64,000 bases of DNA from Verrucomicrobiia bacterium. Lineage in GTDB: Bacteria > Verrucomicrobiota > Verrucomicrobiia > Palsa-1439. Each line of letters begins with the position of its first letter. The stretch's first letter is position 1. Below, one piece after another: positions 35,152-44,685 of this stretch. The notes under the pieces are model-generated. The model did not search any database and had not been told where the DNA came from. It worked only from the letters and a program-made list of their open reading frames with translations. Position numbers and translations under genes: made by a program. The DNA lies in assembly GCA_022072455.1 (NCBI GenBank), contig JAJVHY010000012.1, forward strand, positions 124,001 through 188,000, read 5' to 3'.

Positions 35152-38100
35152 ATGAGTACAAGTTATCCTGGAGACAAAGTTCGGCGGTTCCTCTTAGTTC
35201 TGATCTTGGGAAGCACCTTCCCCGGAGGGCGTTCCGCTCACGCGGTTGATTTCATTTGGACGAATGTCGTCAACAACATCGGGGTTTCAAGTGCCGCGTC
35301 CAGTTGGTTGAATGGGGTCGCCCCGACCGCACCCGGCGCATATGCGGATACCTTCTTCTTCACCAACGACCTGAGCGCCGCTCGGACGGCTATCATTGAT
35401 CAGTCCTACAACCTCGCCAACCTGATTGCGACGAATAGCGGCACATTCTTCCGCACCATCCGTCTCAACAATAGTCTGACCCTCGCGGTCAACGGCACCG
35501 CCATCATCGGCTCGAACACGCTGCTCAACATCGGCGCTGATACTACGGGTGGCGCGACGTTCTCCAACAACAATTTATTCCTCCAAGACAATGGCCGGAT
35601 CGCTTTCAACAGCGGCGGCACCTTGAACGCCGGGACGCTCACCGTGGGCGGCGCGTTTTCCAACACGCCGCAGAGCATCATCTCCGCGACCGGCGCGGCC
35701 TTTCTGCGATTCAGCAGTTCGTTCGTCACCAATGCCGGCACCATGTCATTCCTGATGGCCTCCGCGAATGGCGCGTCCGGTAATCAGATGCTCACGCTGA
35801 CTGCCGGGGCGAATTCCAATGCGTTCTTTGTCAACAGCGGCACGATTCTGATGGGAGTGACAGGTAGTTCCAACGGCAGCCGCACGTTTGCCTTTAGCAA
35901 CCAATTCGTCAACACTAGCACCGGCTCACTCGTCCTCACGAATGTCACCACCACCAATGGCAGCCATCCAGTCAATGTGATCTTCACCGGCGCCACCCGC
36001 CTCAGCGGCGGCGCCTCAACCAATAGCGGGACCATTCGCCTCGTGCGCACTGCCACCGGCTTTCCCCAACCCGCCGGCACCTTGACCCTCCGCAACGGCG
36101 ACTTCGTCAACTTGGGCACGTTGACCGTCAACCAGATTTCCAATACGACCTCTGCCCTGATTCTCGCGGAAACCGGCTCCGTCTTTTCCAACGGGTTGGG
36201 TGGACAGGTCATCTTGGAGGAGAATGGCACCGGCACGTTTGCGATTCGCGCCGACAAGATTGTGAATCTTGGCACCAACTTGATCAACGCCGGCTCACTG
36301 TACTATCAAGGTAGCGCTGGCAACAATGAAACCTTCCTGGACAATGCCGGCACGATTATTTTTGCCGGCGGGGGCCTGGGCGTTCGCGGCACGTTCACCA
36401 ATCAAGCGACCGGCCGGATCCTCGGCACCTTCACCAATACGCTCAACGTAGGGACGCTGACGTTCATCAACGTCGGCACGATGCAGAACAGCAATTTCTT
36501 CAATGCCGGCGGGCTGAGTTATGCCAGCGGCGTGGGCAACATCGTCAACGTGAGCGGGGGCACGGTCATCCTCGAAGCCGGCAACCCGGTCATGACCATC
36601 GTCACCAACGCCAGCGGCGGAACCATTCGCGCCTCCGGCGGCGACACCACCATCAACGGCTTTTTCGTCAACCAAGGGACGCTGATCATATCCAACAACA
36701 CCACGCTCACCTTCAGCGGCGCGCGCAACACCGGCACCATTCTCGTCAGCAATGCCGCCGTCCTGAACATCGGCGGCTCGACCGCCAGCGCCGCCAATCT
36801 GTCCACGATGGTCTTCACCAATGAGGGGAACATCAACTTGGGGGTGGGCGGCAACAACGCGGCGGCCACGCTGAATGCGAGCACCAATGGCATCGGCCTG
36901 TTCAATCAGGGCATCATCCAACGCGGCACCGGCAGCGCCTCACTGCCCAATAGCTTTGTGAACGCCGCCGTCATCAACGGACCTGACGGAACAATCCGGC
37001 TAGCCACAGTCAACCAGATTCTCACCTTTTATTCGTTGCTCACCAACTTCGGCACGGTCTTCATTCCCGCCGCCAATCAGACCATCACCATCAGCAACGG
37101 CAACTTCGTGAACAACGGCATCCTCAGCAACAATTTCGCCGGACGCTTGAACATCGTGAACGGTTCCCTGATCAACAACGGCGTGGCGTACTTCTCGGAC
37201 AACGGCACATTGAATGGCACCACCGCTCTGTTGGGGGCCAACACCATTACGAACAACAGCTACATGGAAATCACCCGCTGGGGCTTCGGTGGTTATCTTC
37301 TAGCCAACACCGCGCCGCTGGTGAACAACGGCACGCTCGTCCTCTACCGACCGTCGGGAACAACGAATACCGGCGACCAATTCACTTCGGCCTCCTTTCA
37401 CAATAGCGGTTTCGTGAGCGCCATCGGCAATGGGCCGAATCTGGCCGCCGCCGATCTGCCCGTGACCCTAATTGGCGCGGCTTCCACCAACCAACCCACC
37501 GGCACCCTCCTCGCCACCAACGGCACCGTTTGGGCGTTCCGGGGCGCCTTCCGCAATCAAGGCCATATTCGCGTCGAGTCCAATTCCATCTTTGCCACCG
37601 GCCATAGCGGCGGCAGCCAAGTGGACCTCGCGCGGTTCGTCGTCGGCACCCGGGTACTGAACAACGAAGGCACCATTACCCTCAACGACGGCGGATTGCT
37701 CGGCGTCAGCCAACTGACCAACGTCAGTGGCGCGGTGCTGCAAGGAAACGGACAGATCGGCACCCTCACCTTCTCCAACAGCTTTACCGGCGGGGCGGGT
37801 TTTGTCGTCGAGGCGGCGGACATTCTCAATGCCGGCACCATCGCTCCCAACGGCCTGTTCAACGCGGGCACTATCACCAATCTGGCCGGCGGCGTGATCA
37901 GCGGCAACGGCCAGATCGTCTCATTGGTCATCAGTAATCTCAGCGGCGGCACCAACTCCTATAATACCGGCGGCCAAATCTACAACGCGGCCGGTGCCAC
38001 GGTATTGGCGCGCAACGGCACCCTCATCCTCAGCAACGGCTTCAGCGCCCAGCAGGGCACCATCGGCGCGACCAACAACAGCGTCCTCCAACTCGGCGGC

Positions 38101-40281
38101 GGCACGCAGGCGTTGACCAACGACGGCACCATCTCACTCGTCGGTGGCGAACTGCGCGCCGGCAATCTCCTGAACAACAGCAACATCGTCATGCGCACCG
38201 GCAACACCACGTTGACCATCGCCGGCACGCTGTTCAATCCAGCCAGTGGCACCCTGCTGGCCACCAACACCACCGCCACCGTGACCGGCGTGCTCAGCAA
38301 TCTCGGACTGGCCGAAGTCCGCAGTAGCCGGCTCAATCTCGCCGGGCTGACCGGCACCGGCACAATCACCAACGCCACCGGCACCCTCGCGTTCCACAAC
38401 ACCACCAGCACCACCTACGACGGCGTCATCGTCGGCCAGAATCTCCTCTTGCTCATGGCCGGCCCCGGCACGCAAACCCTAGCTGGTGTCACCAGCTTTA
38501 CCGGTGGCACCCTCGTCAGCAACGGCACCTTGCGTTTGAGCGGCAACGATCGCTTGCCGGCCAACGGCACCCTCACCAGCCGCGGCGGCACCCTCGACCT
38601 CGCCGGTAACAGCCAGACCATCGCCGGCGCAATCACCTTCGATGGCGGCACCGTCCAGAACGGGTCCCTCACCAATGCCGGTGTCGCCCATTTCGCCGGG
38701 CAGAGCGGCACCGTCTCCGCCACGCTCGCCGGCTCGACCGGGCTGACCAAGACCGGCAGCGGCGTGTTGACGCTGGCCGGCGTGACCACCTATACCGGCG
38801 GCACGTTCGTCAGCAACGGCACCTTGCGCGTCAACGGCTCCGTGGCCGGCGCGGTCAACGTCTATAACGGCGGCACCCTCGGCGGGACCGGCACCGTCGC
38901 CGGCTTGACCACGATTTTCAGCGGCGGCCGCCTCGCTCCCGGCAACAGCGTCGGCACCAACTTCACCGGCGGGCTGACGTTGCTGCCGAACAGCCTCTTG
39001 AATTGGGAATTCAATTCGACCGCCAACGACCTGACTGTCGTCACCAACCTCAACGGCCTGACGATCAGCGGCGGCAAGTTCAACCTCTACGCCGAGGGCG
39101 GGACGCTGGCCTGGGATACGGCCGGCTTGTACAAACTCATCGGCTATACCGGCACGGTCAATGGCGCGGTCAGCGCGTTGGGTGTGAACAACCCGGTGGC
39201 GGGGCGGATCTACCAGTTCTCGACGGTGACCGGCGATGGGACGGCGCCGTTCTACGTCGTGCTCTCGTTGGCCAGCGAAAAGTTCTGGGACGGCGGCAGC
39301 GGGGTGGATTCCAATTGGCAGACGCCCGAGAACTGGGGCAACGACACCGCACCGGTCGAACATGATCAACTGGTCTTCACCGGCTTTATTAACCGGCTGA
39401 ACAACACGAACAACTTCGCCAGTGGCACGCGGTTCAGCGGGATCATCTTCACGAACTCCGCCGGGGCGTTCACGCTCAACGGCAACGCGGTGAATCTGAC
39501 CGGCGGCATCGTCAACAAGAGCACCGCGATCCAGACGATCAATCTGCCGTTGGTGTTGGACACGATCAATCCGGTCATCAACGCCGCCAATGGGGACATC
39601 GTCATTGCCGGCAACATCAGCGAAGTGATCAGCGAAGTGCGCGGGATCACGAAGACCGGCAACAAGACATTGATCTTGTCCGGCATCAACACCTACACCG
39701 GCAACACCTTCGTCAACAGCGGGACGTTGCTGGTGAACGGGACGATGGCGAGCGCAGCCGGGGGAATCTTCGTGCAGAGCGGGGCGACAATTGGCGGGAC
39801 CGGGATCGTGGCGCGACCGTTGACGTTGCAGACCGGAGCGATTTTGGCGGCGGGCGTGCCGGGGACGCCGGGGGTGTTGACGATCAGCAGCACGTTGACG
39901 TTGTCGAACGATTTCATTCTGGCGTGGGACGTGAGCACGACCAGCACGGATCGGGTGGCGGCTTCGACGGTGAACTTTACCGGGACGGACTTACGGTTGC
40001 AGTTGGGTCACTCCGAAGGGTCAGTGGGGACGAATGCGGTGTTTGTGTTGATGGAATGGACGACCGGGATCAATACGGACAACTTGACGAACAACGTGAG
40101 TTTCTACAAATCGGGCGGCTGGAACACGGCGAACGCATCGGTGTACATCGAGAACAACCAACTGCTCCTGACCGGCGTGTACGCAATCCCTGAGCCGAGC
40201 GTGTTGCTCATGTTGATCGCCGGCGTGGTCACCCTGTATGTGGTGCGGCGCCGTTTCCCGGCGGCGAGCGGGAACAAATGA
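35152..40281 (+). CDS. Giant autotransporter-repeat protein with PEP-CTERM tail
   Basis: A 1709-residue protein with a signal segment (FLLVLILGSTF.. SAHA) and a body made almost entirely of beta-helix style repeats rich in Asn, Gly, Thr and Ser. Later repeats (LTKTGSGVLTLAGVTTYTGGTFVSNGTLRVNG and GITKTGNKTLILSGINTYTGNTF) match the autotransporter-associated beta strand repeat. The extreme C-terminus is a PEP-CTERM tail, IPEPSVLLMLIAGVVTLYVVRRR, rather than an autotransporter barrel. It has a good AGGAG site before the ATG. Probably a surface or extracellular adhesin or scaffold. Long antisense frames here come from its biased repeats. Confidence 0.9.
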   Translation: MSTSYPGDKVRRFLLVLILGSTFPGGRSAHAVDFIWTNVVNNIGVSSAASSWLNGVAPTAPGAYADTFFFTNDLSAARTAIIDQSYNLANLIATNSGTFFRTIRLNNSLTLAVNGTAIIGSNTLLNIGADTTGGATFSNNNLFLQDNGRIAFNSGGTLNAGTLTVGGAFSNTPQSIISATGAAFLRFSSSFVTNAGTMSFLMASANGASGNQMLTLTAGANSNAFFVNSGTILMGVTGSSNGSRTFAFSNQFVNTSTGSLVLTNVTTTNGSHPVNVIFTGATRLSGGASTNSGTIRLVRTATGFPQPAGTLTLRNGDFVNLGTLTVNQISNTTSALILAETGSVFSNGLGGQVILEENGTGTFAIRADKIVNLGTNLINAGSLYYQGSAGNNETFLDNAGTIIFAGGGLGVRGTFTNQATGRILGTFTNTLNVGTLTFINVGTMQNSNFFNAGGLSYASGVGNIVNVSGGTVILEAGNPVMTIVTNASGGTIRASGGDTTINGFFVNQGTLIISNNTTLTFSGARNTGTILVSNAAVLNIGGSTASAANLSTMVFTNEGNINLGVGGNNAAATLNASTNGIGLFNQGIIQRGTGSASLPNSFVNAAVINGPDGTIRLATVNQILTFYSLLTNFGTVFIPAANQTITISNGNFVNNGILSNNFAGRLNIVNGSLINNGVAYFSDNGTLNGTTALLGANTITNNSYMEITRWGFGGYLLANTAPLVNNGTLVLYRPSGTTNTGDQFTSASFHNSGFVSAIGNGPNLAAADLPVTLIGAASTNQPTGTLLATNGTVWAFRGAFRNQGHIRVESNSIFATGHSGGSQVDLARFVVGTRVLNNEGTITLNDGGLLGVSQLTNVSGAVLQGNGQIGTLTFSNSFTGGAGFVVEAADILNAGTIAPNGLFNAGTITNLAGGVISGNGQIVSLVISNLSGGTNSYNTGGQIYNAAGATVLARNGTLILSNGFSAQQGTIGATNNSVLQLGGGTQALTNDGTISLVGGELRAGNLLNNSNIVMRTGNTTLTIAGTLFNPASGTLLATNTTATVTGVLSNLGLAEVRSSRLNLAGLTGTGTITNATGTLAFHNTTSTTYDGVIVGQNLLLLMAGPGTQTLAGVTSFTGGTLVSNGTLRLSGNDRLPANGTLTSRGGTLDLAGNSQTIAGAITFDGGTVQNGSLTNAGVAHFAGQSGTVSATLAGSTGLTKTGSGVLTLAGVTTYTGGTFVSNGTLRVNGSVAGAVNVYNGGTLGGTGTVAGLTTIFSGGRLAPGNSVGTNFTGGLTLLPNSLLNWEFNSTANDLTVVTNLNGLTISGGKFNLYAEGGTLAWDTAGLYKLIGYTGTVNGAVSALGVNNPVAGRIYQFSTVTGDGTAPFYVVLSLASEKFWDGGSGVDSNWQTPENWGNDTAPVEHDQLVFTGFINRLNNTNNFASGTRFSGIIFTNSAGAFTLNGNAVNLTGGIVNKSTAIQTINLPLVLDTINPVINAANGDIVIAGNISEVISEVRGITKTGNKTLILSGINTYTGNTFVNSGTLLVNGTMASAAGGIFVQSGATIGGTGIVARPLTLQTGAILAAGVPGTPGVLTISSTLTLSNDFILAWDVSTTSTDRVAASTVNFTGTDLRLQLGHSEGSVGTNAVFVLMEWTTGINTDNLTNNVSFYKSGGWNTANASVYIENNQLLLTGVYAIPEPSVLLMLIAGVVTLYVVRRRFPAASGNK

Positions 40282-40522
40282 TGACGCGAGATCTCGAAGA
40301 CCTAGAAACTGAACCTATGAGAACTCGATGGGCTTCCACGTCCCTCAAGAAACCGCGCGAATCTTAGGCGAAGCCATCGATTACGCTCGGCAAGCCGAAC
40401 TCGCAAGCCCAATGATGGACTGCCAACGGAGCGTTGAGTCTCTCAAACGGTTGGCTTACGTATCAGTACGTGATTCGTTACAAAGCCGGCGGAGAAGCCA
40501 ACTCAAACGAACAGACCGGCCG
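40282..40522. other. Intergenic segment between regions A and B
   Basis: This 241-base stretch separates the plus-strand glycan locus from the minus-strand stress cluster. It begins with a 10-base palindrome, CGAGATCTCG, after the giant gene. No convincing gene, terminator with a T-run or RNA is seen; short frames are present but carry no recognisable family. Confidence 0.4.
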
Positions 40523-40912
40523 CTACTTTAACACGTCATCCACCCAACTCAGCGCCGCCATCATGTTCGGAAAACCCATGGTCGTGACGGACAGCAAGAC
40601 CGCGTGACGGATCTGCTGCGGTGAGCAACCGACTTCGAGCGCCTTGCGGGTGTGCGAGTGCACTGCGCCTTCATGGCGTGCGCCGATGGCGATGGCTAAA
40701 CCGATCAAAGTCCGTGTCTTCGCGTCAAGCGGACCGGCGCTGCGCGCAGCTGTGCCCAGTTGTTCGTACGCTTTAGCGACGGCAGGATACGTTTCCAGGA
40801 ACTTCAGGAAGCGCTTCGGGACTTGGCCTTTCTTAACAGTCTTTTTCATGGCCGGCATCATACCGGTAGCCGGGCTGGTTGTTCCAGCGGTTTCATCGCG
40901 TCTCTCTCTCAC
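40523..40912 (-). CDS. Carboxymuconolactone decarboxylase-like (AhpD-fold) protein
   Basis: The C-terminal 100 residues follow the CMD family pattern: [46 protein letters not shown]. The usual CxxC of AhpD-type peroxidases is absent (EGAVHSH occupies its place), although a single Cys remains in VGCSPQQ. It is thus a cysteine-poor CMD subgroup of unknown reaction. The GTG at 40912 overlaps the cupin stop (GTGA); ATGs at 40858 and 40849 are also possible. Nearest neighbour is the cupin, a common partner in small oxidative-stress units. Confidence 0.8.
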   Translation of the reverse strand: MRERRDETAGTTSPATGMMPAMKKTVKKGQVPKRFLKFLETYPAVAKAYEQLGTAARSAGPLDAKTRTLIGLAIAIGARHEGAVHSHTRKALEVGCSPQQIRHAVLLSVTTMGFPNMMAALSWVDDVLK

Positions 40913-41244
40913 GCCAGCAGTATCGTGAGCATCATCTTAAACCGAGTGGCAGCCTTCAACGCGTGCGGCTTTTGCGCGGACATTAGAATGGTTTCGGCGC
41001 TGCGAACGTGATGCCGTTTGCCGGCGATGCTAATCTCGGCTTCACCATCGAGCACTTGGACCAACGCATCAAACGGCGCGGTGTGCTCGCTTAAGCCCTG
41101 CCCGGCGTCGAAGGCAAACAAGGTGACAGAGCCGGACTTGGTTTTGAGGATCTCACGACTGACAATCGCGCCGGGTTGATACTCCACCAGATCGGCGAGG
41201 CAAACTCGTAGGGCTGACGGAAAGGCGCGCTTAGTGGTTTTCAT
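40909..41244 (-). CDS. Small cupin-domain protein
   Basis: A 111-residue protein beginning MKTTKRAFPSALRV at 41244. It has a single cupin_2 barrel: GSVTLFAFDAGQGLSEHTAPFDALVQVLDGEAEI in the first motif and a weaker second motif, ILMSAQKPHALKA. The metal ligands of the first motif are partly present (His and Glu). Members of this type bind metal or small ligands and often accompany CMD proteins. It overlaps the preceding gene by 14 bases and the CMD gene by 4. Upstream in-frame sequence belongs to the neighbour and is rejected. Confidence 0.8.
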   Translation of the reverse strand: MKTTKRAFPSALRVCLADLVEYQPGAIVSREILKTKSGSVTLFAFDAGQGLSEHTAPFDALVQVLDGEAEISIAGKRHHVRSAETILMSAQKPHALKAATRFKMMLTILLA

Positions 41245-41830
41245 GTGGGTTGGCGCTTTCCGTTTGATGGCCGTGAGTTGAGCCGGCGGCGGTGTGCAGT
41301 CGTTCGACGTAGTGAACGAACTCGACATAAGCCGCAACGTACTCGCGTCCCGCCGCGACATTGTGGTCGGCGTGCTTCTTTGCTTCCAGCGACCGGGTGA
41401 AGCGTTTACGGATGCCGTCGGCAACGGCCTTCGACACCTCGTTGGCCAAGTTATCCACTTTGCCGGTTTCCAGCGCCTTGTCGGCGGCGGCAATGGGCGG
41501 TTCGATTTCGCCGGCCGGCTTGAGGCCGGTGTACGGCGCGCCTTCGGCCGCGCGATGCACGCGCACCAGCGTTTCGAAGAAGTACGTGTCGGCTAGTTCC
41601 TTCGCCTCGGCGCTTTGCTTGCGAACCGCCAGCGTCTTGTCGAACGCCTTTTTGATTTCTGCCTCGTCCTTTTTCTGCACCCAGATTAAGACGAGATTCA
41701 CGTCACCCTTTTCGAGCGCGACTTTGGCCGCGTTGACGACCGGCCCGTCCAACGTGTCGCAATGCGCTCGCACGGTTACCGGTGCCAGCAGCGCCAGCGT
41801 GACCAGCACATTGAGTAGGATACGTGTCAT
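41231..41830 (-). CDS. DUF6448 family exported protein
   Basis: A 199-residue protein with a signal peptide (MTRILLNVLVTLALLAPVTVRA) followed by HCDTLDGPVV, the start of the mature domain in DUF6448. The body is helical with acidic and lysine-rich stretches (QKKDEAEIKKAF, RSLEAKKHADHNVAAG). The C-terminus is His-rich (STHGHQTESANPHENH), suggesting metal binding. A good AAAGGAC ribosome site precedes the ATG at 41830. Function unknown; family members occur near redox and stress genes. Confidence 0.8.
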   Translation of the reverse strand: MTRILLNVLVTLALLAPVTVRAHCDTLDGPVVNAAKVALEKGDVNLVLIWVQKKDEAEIKKAFDKTLAVRKQSAEAKELADTYFFETLVRVHRAAEGAPYTGLKPAGEIEPPIAAADKALETGKVDNLANEVSKAVADGIRKRFTRSLEAKKHADHNVAAGREYVAAYVEFVHYVERLHTAAGSTHGHQTESANPHENH

Positions 41831-41892
41831 TTGATGATGTCCTTTACCTGCCGCCACAACAACGGCAGCCTTTGTTGGATAGCTTGGTCTGC

Positions 41893-41958
41893 TTACTGAC
41901 CGATACGGTCGCGCTTCATTTGTTCGTATTCCAAAAATTCTGTCGGTCTCGTCTTCAT
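41893..41958 (-). CDS. Possible 21-residue micro-ORF after folE
   Basis: An ATG one base beyond the folE stop opens a 21-codon frame (MKTRPTEFLEYEQMKRDRIGQ is 21 residues; key features are a Lys/Arg-rich, Glu-rich amphipathic sequence). A GGGGAAAG stretch lies 7 bases upstream. It could be a translationally coupled small protein or chance. The remaining 60 bases before the DUF6448 gene contain a Cys-rich frame, KGCRCCGGR, without a start codon. Confidence 0.25.
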   Translation of the reverse strand: MKTRPTEFLEYEQMKRDRIGQ

Positions 41959-41959
41959 T

Positions 41960-42550
41960 TTACTTTCCCCGGTCGGTGGTGGCTAGCCTGTGAAAAAGTT
42001 CGTCGCGCAAATTGGGGTCTTTCTGAAATGCGCCGTGCATGACATTTACTTTCATGGTGGAATGCGTGTCGCGGACGCCACGCCCCATGGCGCACATGTG
42101 CTTGCCATCAATCAGCACCGCCACGCCCAAGGGTTCAAGGATTTGCTCGATAAACGTGGCAATCGAGTGGGCGGTCCGCTCCTGATTCTGCAATCGCCGG
42201 GCAAAGTACCCCGCAATCCGGGACAGCTTGGACAGCCCGAGGATCATTTTGTCGGGGACATACGCAATGGTGATGCTCATGGTGATTGGCAGCAGATGAT
42301 GCTCACACAAGCCGACCTCCTTGATCCCCTCGACGATCACCATATCGTGGCAGACTGCTGTTTGGCACTCGGCCTTGAACATTGTCTTAAGCTGGTCGGG
42401 CTCCATCCGCGAGCCTTCCGTCATTTCCACCACAGCCTTGGCGGCACGTCGGGGTGTTTCTTTCATCCCCGCAGCATCGAGGTCCGCGCCAAGTTCTTTC
42501 AGAATCCCAGCATAGTGTTCTGCGATCTTATTGAGGTCGGGTTGCACCAT
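41960..42550 (-). CDS. folE: GTP cyclohydrolase I (FolE)
   Basis: A 196-residue type IA GTP cyclohydrolase. It makes 7,8-dihydroneopterin triphosphate from GTP, the first step of folate and pterin synthesis. Zinc ligands are visible in LCEHHLLP (Cys and His) and HMCAMGRGVRDT (second Cys). KLSRIAGYFARRLQNQERTAHSIA is the substrate-binding helix region. The ATG at 42550 is preceded by AGGAG. A partner DUF488 gene lies immediately upstream. Confidence 0.93.
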   Translation of the reverse strand: MVQPDLNKIAEHYAGILKELGADLDAAGMKETPRRAAKAVVEMTEGSRMEPDQLKTMFKAECQTAVCHDMVIVEGIKEVGLCEHHLLPITMSITIAYVPDKMILGLSKLSRIAGYFARRLQNQERTAHSIATFIEQILEPLGVAVLIDGKHMCAMGRGVRDTHSTMKVNVMHGAFQKDPNLRDELFHRLATTDRGK

Positions 42551-42554
42551 GTCA

Positions 42555-42908
42555 TCACTCCTTCTGTTTCGTCTCAAGGTAAGTCTTCAACGCCACGACA
42601 TTGTTGTGTGCTGCATCCTGAGAGCTAAATAGCAACGTCACACGGCCCTTGCTTGCCGCAACAAGGATCGGCTGCCACGCTTCGGGGTGCTGATCAAGCT
42701 CGGCCCGGTAGCGACGCTGAAATTCCTTCCACTTGGCGGGATCGTGGCCGAACCACTTCCGCAGTGCGGTGCTCGGGGCAGCGTCGCGAAGCCAGCCGTC
42801 GAGTTTGGCCGTTTCCTTTTTCATCCCGCGCGGCCACAGGCGTTCGACGAGAAGGCGAATACCGTCCACCTTCGCTGGCGGATCGTACACGCGTTTGATT
42901 TGAATCAT
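42555..42908 (-). CDS. DUF488 family protein (YeaO-like)
   Basis: A 117-residue protein. It has the DUF488 signature IKRVYDPPAKVDGIRLLVERLWPRG at the N-terminus, DGWLRDAAPSTALRKWFGHDPAKW in the middle and TLLFSSQDAAHNNVVALK at the end. The family is widespread, often next to stress genes, with unknown biochemistry. The ATG at 42908 overlaps the PtsI-like gene's stop (ATGA); longer upstream frames are antisense-like translations of that gene. Four bases separate it from folE. Confidence 0.88.
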   Translation of the reverse strand: MIQIKRVYDPPAKVDGIRLLVERLWPRGMKKETAKLDGWLRDAAPSTALRKWFGHDPAKWKEFQRRYRAELDQHPEAWQPILVAASKGRVTLLFSSQDAAHNNVVALKTYLETKQKE

Positions 42909-44677
42909 GGTTGTGCCTCCGTTCTGAGCTCTTTTCCTGCGGACAAGGCGCGGAGACAGTCTTTGATCTCTTGAATCGTGCCCAACTCCAGAATCTGTTT
43001 GGCCAAATGCTCCGCTTGCGAAATGCTGGTCGCACGGATCGCGTTCTTGACCTCCAGGATTTCGCCGGGGTTGACGCTGAGACTCCGAAACCCTAGCCCT
43101 AGCAACAGTTGGGTCAACGCCGGGTTGCCGGCAATCTCGCCACAAATGGAAACGTTCTTGTTCTTCGTCCTCGCTGTCGTCGCCACCCAGCCCAGCATTT
43201 GCAGCACCGCCGGGTGAAGCGGCTCGTAGTAACCCGCCGCCTCGCTGCTCGTTCGGTCGGCGGTCAATAGGTACTGAACGAGATCGTTCGTCCCGATACT
43301 GAAGAAATCGACTTCTTGCGCCAGCCTTCCGGTCATGATGGCGGCTGCCGGCGTCTCGATCATTGCGCCGACGGGCACGTTGGGATTGAATGCCTGGCCT
43401 TCGACCGCCAAGCTTGCCTTGGCCGCCTCGATTTCGGCTTTGGCCGCAAGCAGGTCTTCCACTCCGCCGATCATGGGAAAGAGAATGGCGACGGGATGGG
43501 TCGCGCTCAGCCGAAGAATGGCGCGCAACTGCGCCCGCAGGATCTCGGGATGCGCCAGCAACAGCCGTGTGCCCCGACACCCCAACGAGGGGTTCGCTTC
43601 GGGTGGAGATGGAAAGTAGGGCAACTGTTTGTCGCTGCCGATATCCAGCGCACGGATCACTACTTCGCGCGGCTTCAACCGGTCCGCCGTGGTGCGGTAG
43701 ATCTGGTATTGTTCTTCCTCTGATGGAAAATGATCCTGGACGAGAAAGACAAATTCGGTCCGGTACAACCCGACACCGTCGGCGTTCAACGTCGCGGCCA
43801 CCACCGCGTCGGCTGACTTCCCGATGTTAGCGCACAGTTTGATCGCGACGCCGTCCCGCGTCACCGCCGGCAAATCAATCAATCCCTTCAAAGCAGTCTG
43901 ATGCGCCTGCAGATCGGCTTCCAGCCGGTCGTACTCGCGTCGAATTGTCGGCGTCGGGTTGATGAAAACCCGGCCCGCCAGACCATCCACGATGAGGTGG
44001 TCGCCGGTGCGGATTGTCTTCGTCGCATCCGGGACGTGAATGAGCAGCGGGATGCCCAAGGCGCGCGCGAGGATGGTGGCGTGGGCCGTTTGCCCGCCCT
44101 TTTCGATGACCAGCCCGCGAATCGTCTGGCCGTCCAACTGCGCCATGACGGATGGCAACAACTCGCCGGTGACGATCACACTTCCGTCAGGAAAAATCGG
44201 GATTGCCGGTAGCTGACTCTTGGTCAGAATGTCCAGCAGCCGTTTTCCGACATCGCGCAAGTCCGCCGCCCGCTCGCGGAAGTAAGGGTCTTCCACCTGA
44301 ACAAACACGGACGTCAGCTTCTTGACGGCCATGTCCACGGCGGCCTCCACGTTGATCTTTTCCGCCAGACAGAAACTGCTCACTTCTTCCCGCAACAAGG
44401 GGTCGTGCAACAGAAACCGCTGCGCCTCAAAAATCCCGGCCTCCTGCCTCCCAATTCCTCGTTGGACTTGCTGCTGCAGCTTCAACAGGTCTTGCTCCGC
44501 TGCGAAACTGGCGGCATCGAAACGCTTCATTTCCTGCGGCACTTCGCTCGCCTCAATCGTGCGTCGCGGCACGGTGACCTCTTCGGCGCAATCGCACACA
44601 ACCGCCGGCCCCCGGGCCAGGCCCGATGAAGCCACTTCGCCAAAGATCATCGCGGATGTTTTTGTATGCTCGATCAT
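42905..44677 (-). CDS. ptsI: Phosphoenolpyruvate-protein phosphotransferase (PTS enzyme I type)
   Basis: A 590-residue enzyme I homolog. It contains an N-terminal helical HPr-binding-like region, the phosphohistidine swivel segment KGGQTAHATILAR (His199), the PEP-binding barrel with GLYRTEFVFL, and FFSIGTNDLVQYLLTADR. The catalytic Cys lies in VSICGEIAGNP near 517. All catalytic residues appear present. No HPr or EIIA gene is next to it, so the phospho-acceptor is unknown; a regulatory role sensing PEP/pyruvate is plausible given pyruvate kinase in the same region. It is 8 bases downstream of transaldolase. Confidence 0.92.
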   Translation of the reverse strand: MIEHTKTSAMIFGEVASSGLARGPAVVCDCAEEVTVPRRTIEASEVPQEMKRFDAASFAAEQDLLKLQQQVQRGIGRQEAGIFEAQRFLLHDPLLREEVSSFCLAEKINVEAAVDMAVKKLTSVFVQVEDPYFRERAADLRDVGKRLLDILTKSQLPAIPIFPDGSVIVTGELLPSVMAQLDGQTIRGLVIEKGGQTAHATILARALGIPLLIHVPDATKTIRTGDHLIVDGLAGRVFINPTPTIRREYDRLEADLQAHQTALKGLIDLPAVTRDGVAIKLCANIGKSADAVVAATLNADGVGLYRTEFVFLVQDHFPSEEEQYQIYRTTADRLKPREVVIRALDIGSDKQLPYFPSPPEANPSLGCRGTRLLLAHPEILRAQLRAILRLSATHPVAILFPMIGGVEDLLAAKAEIEAAKASLAVEGQAFNPNVPVGAMIETPAAAIMTGRLAQEVDFFSIGTNDLVQYLLTADRTSSEAAGYYEPLHPAVLQMLGWVATTARTKNKNVSICGEIAGNPALTQLLLGLGFRSLSVNPGEILEVKNAIRATSISQAEHLAKQILELGTIQEIKDCLRALSAGKELRTEAQP

Positions 44678-44685
44678 CGTGGCGT

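Noticed and set aside
35406-39947. Many minus-strand frames within the giant repeat gene
   Set aside because: They mirror the Asn/Gly/Thr repeat codons, contain no motifs and no ribosome sites.
38461-40281. CRISPR-like spaced repeats
   Set aside because: The recurring GGCACC/AACGGC blocks are codons of protein repeats; there is no constant repeat/spacer pattern.
40328-40608. Short plus-strand frames, including one reading [15 protein letters not shown]
   Set aside because: Suggestive of an old coding remnant but no start, no family and overlap with the CMD gene end; too weak to call.
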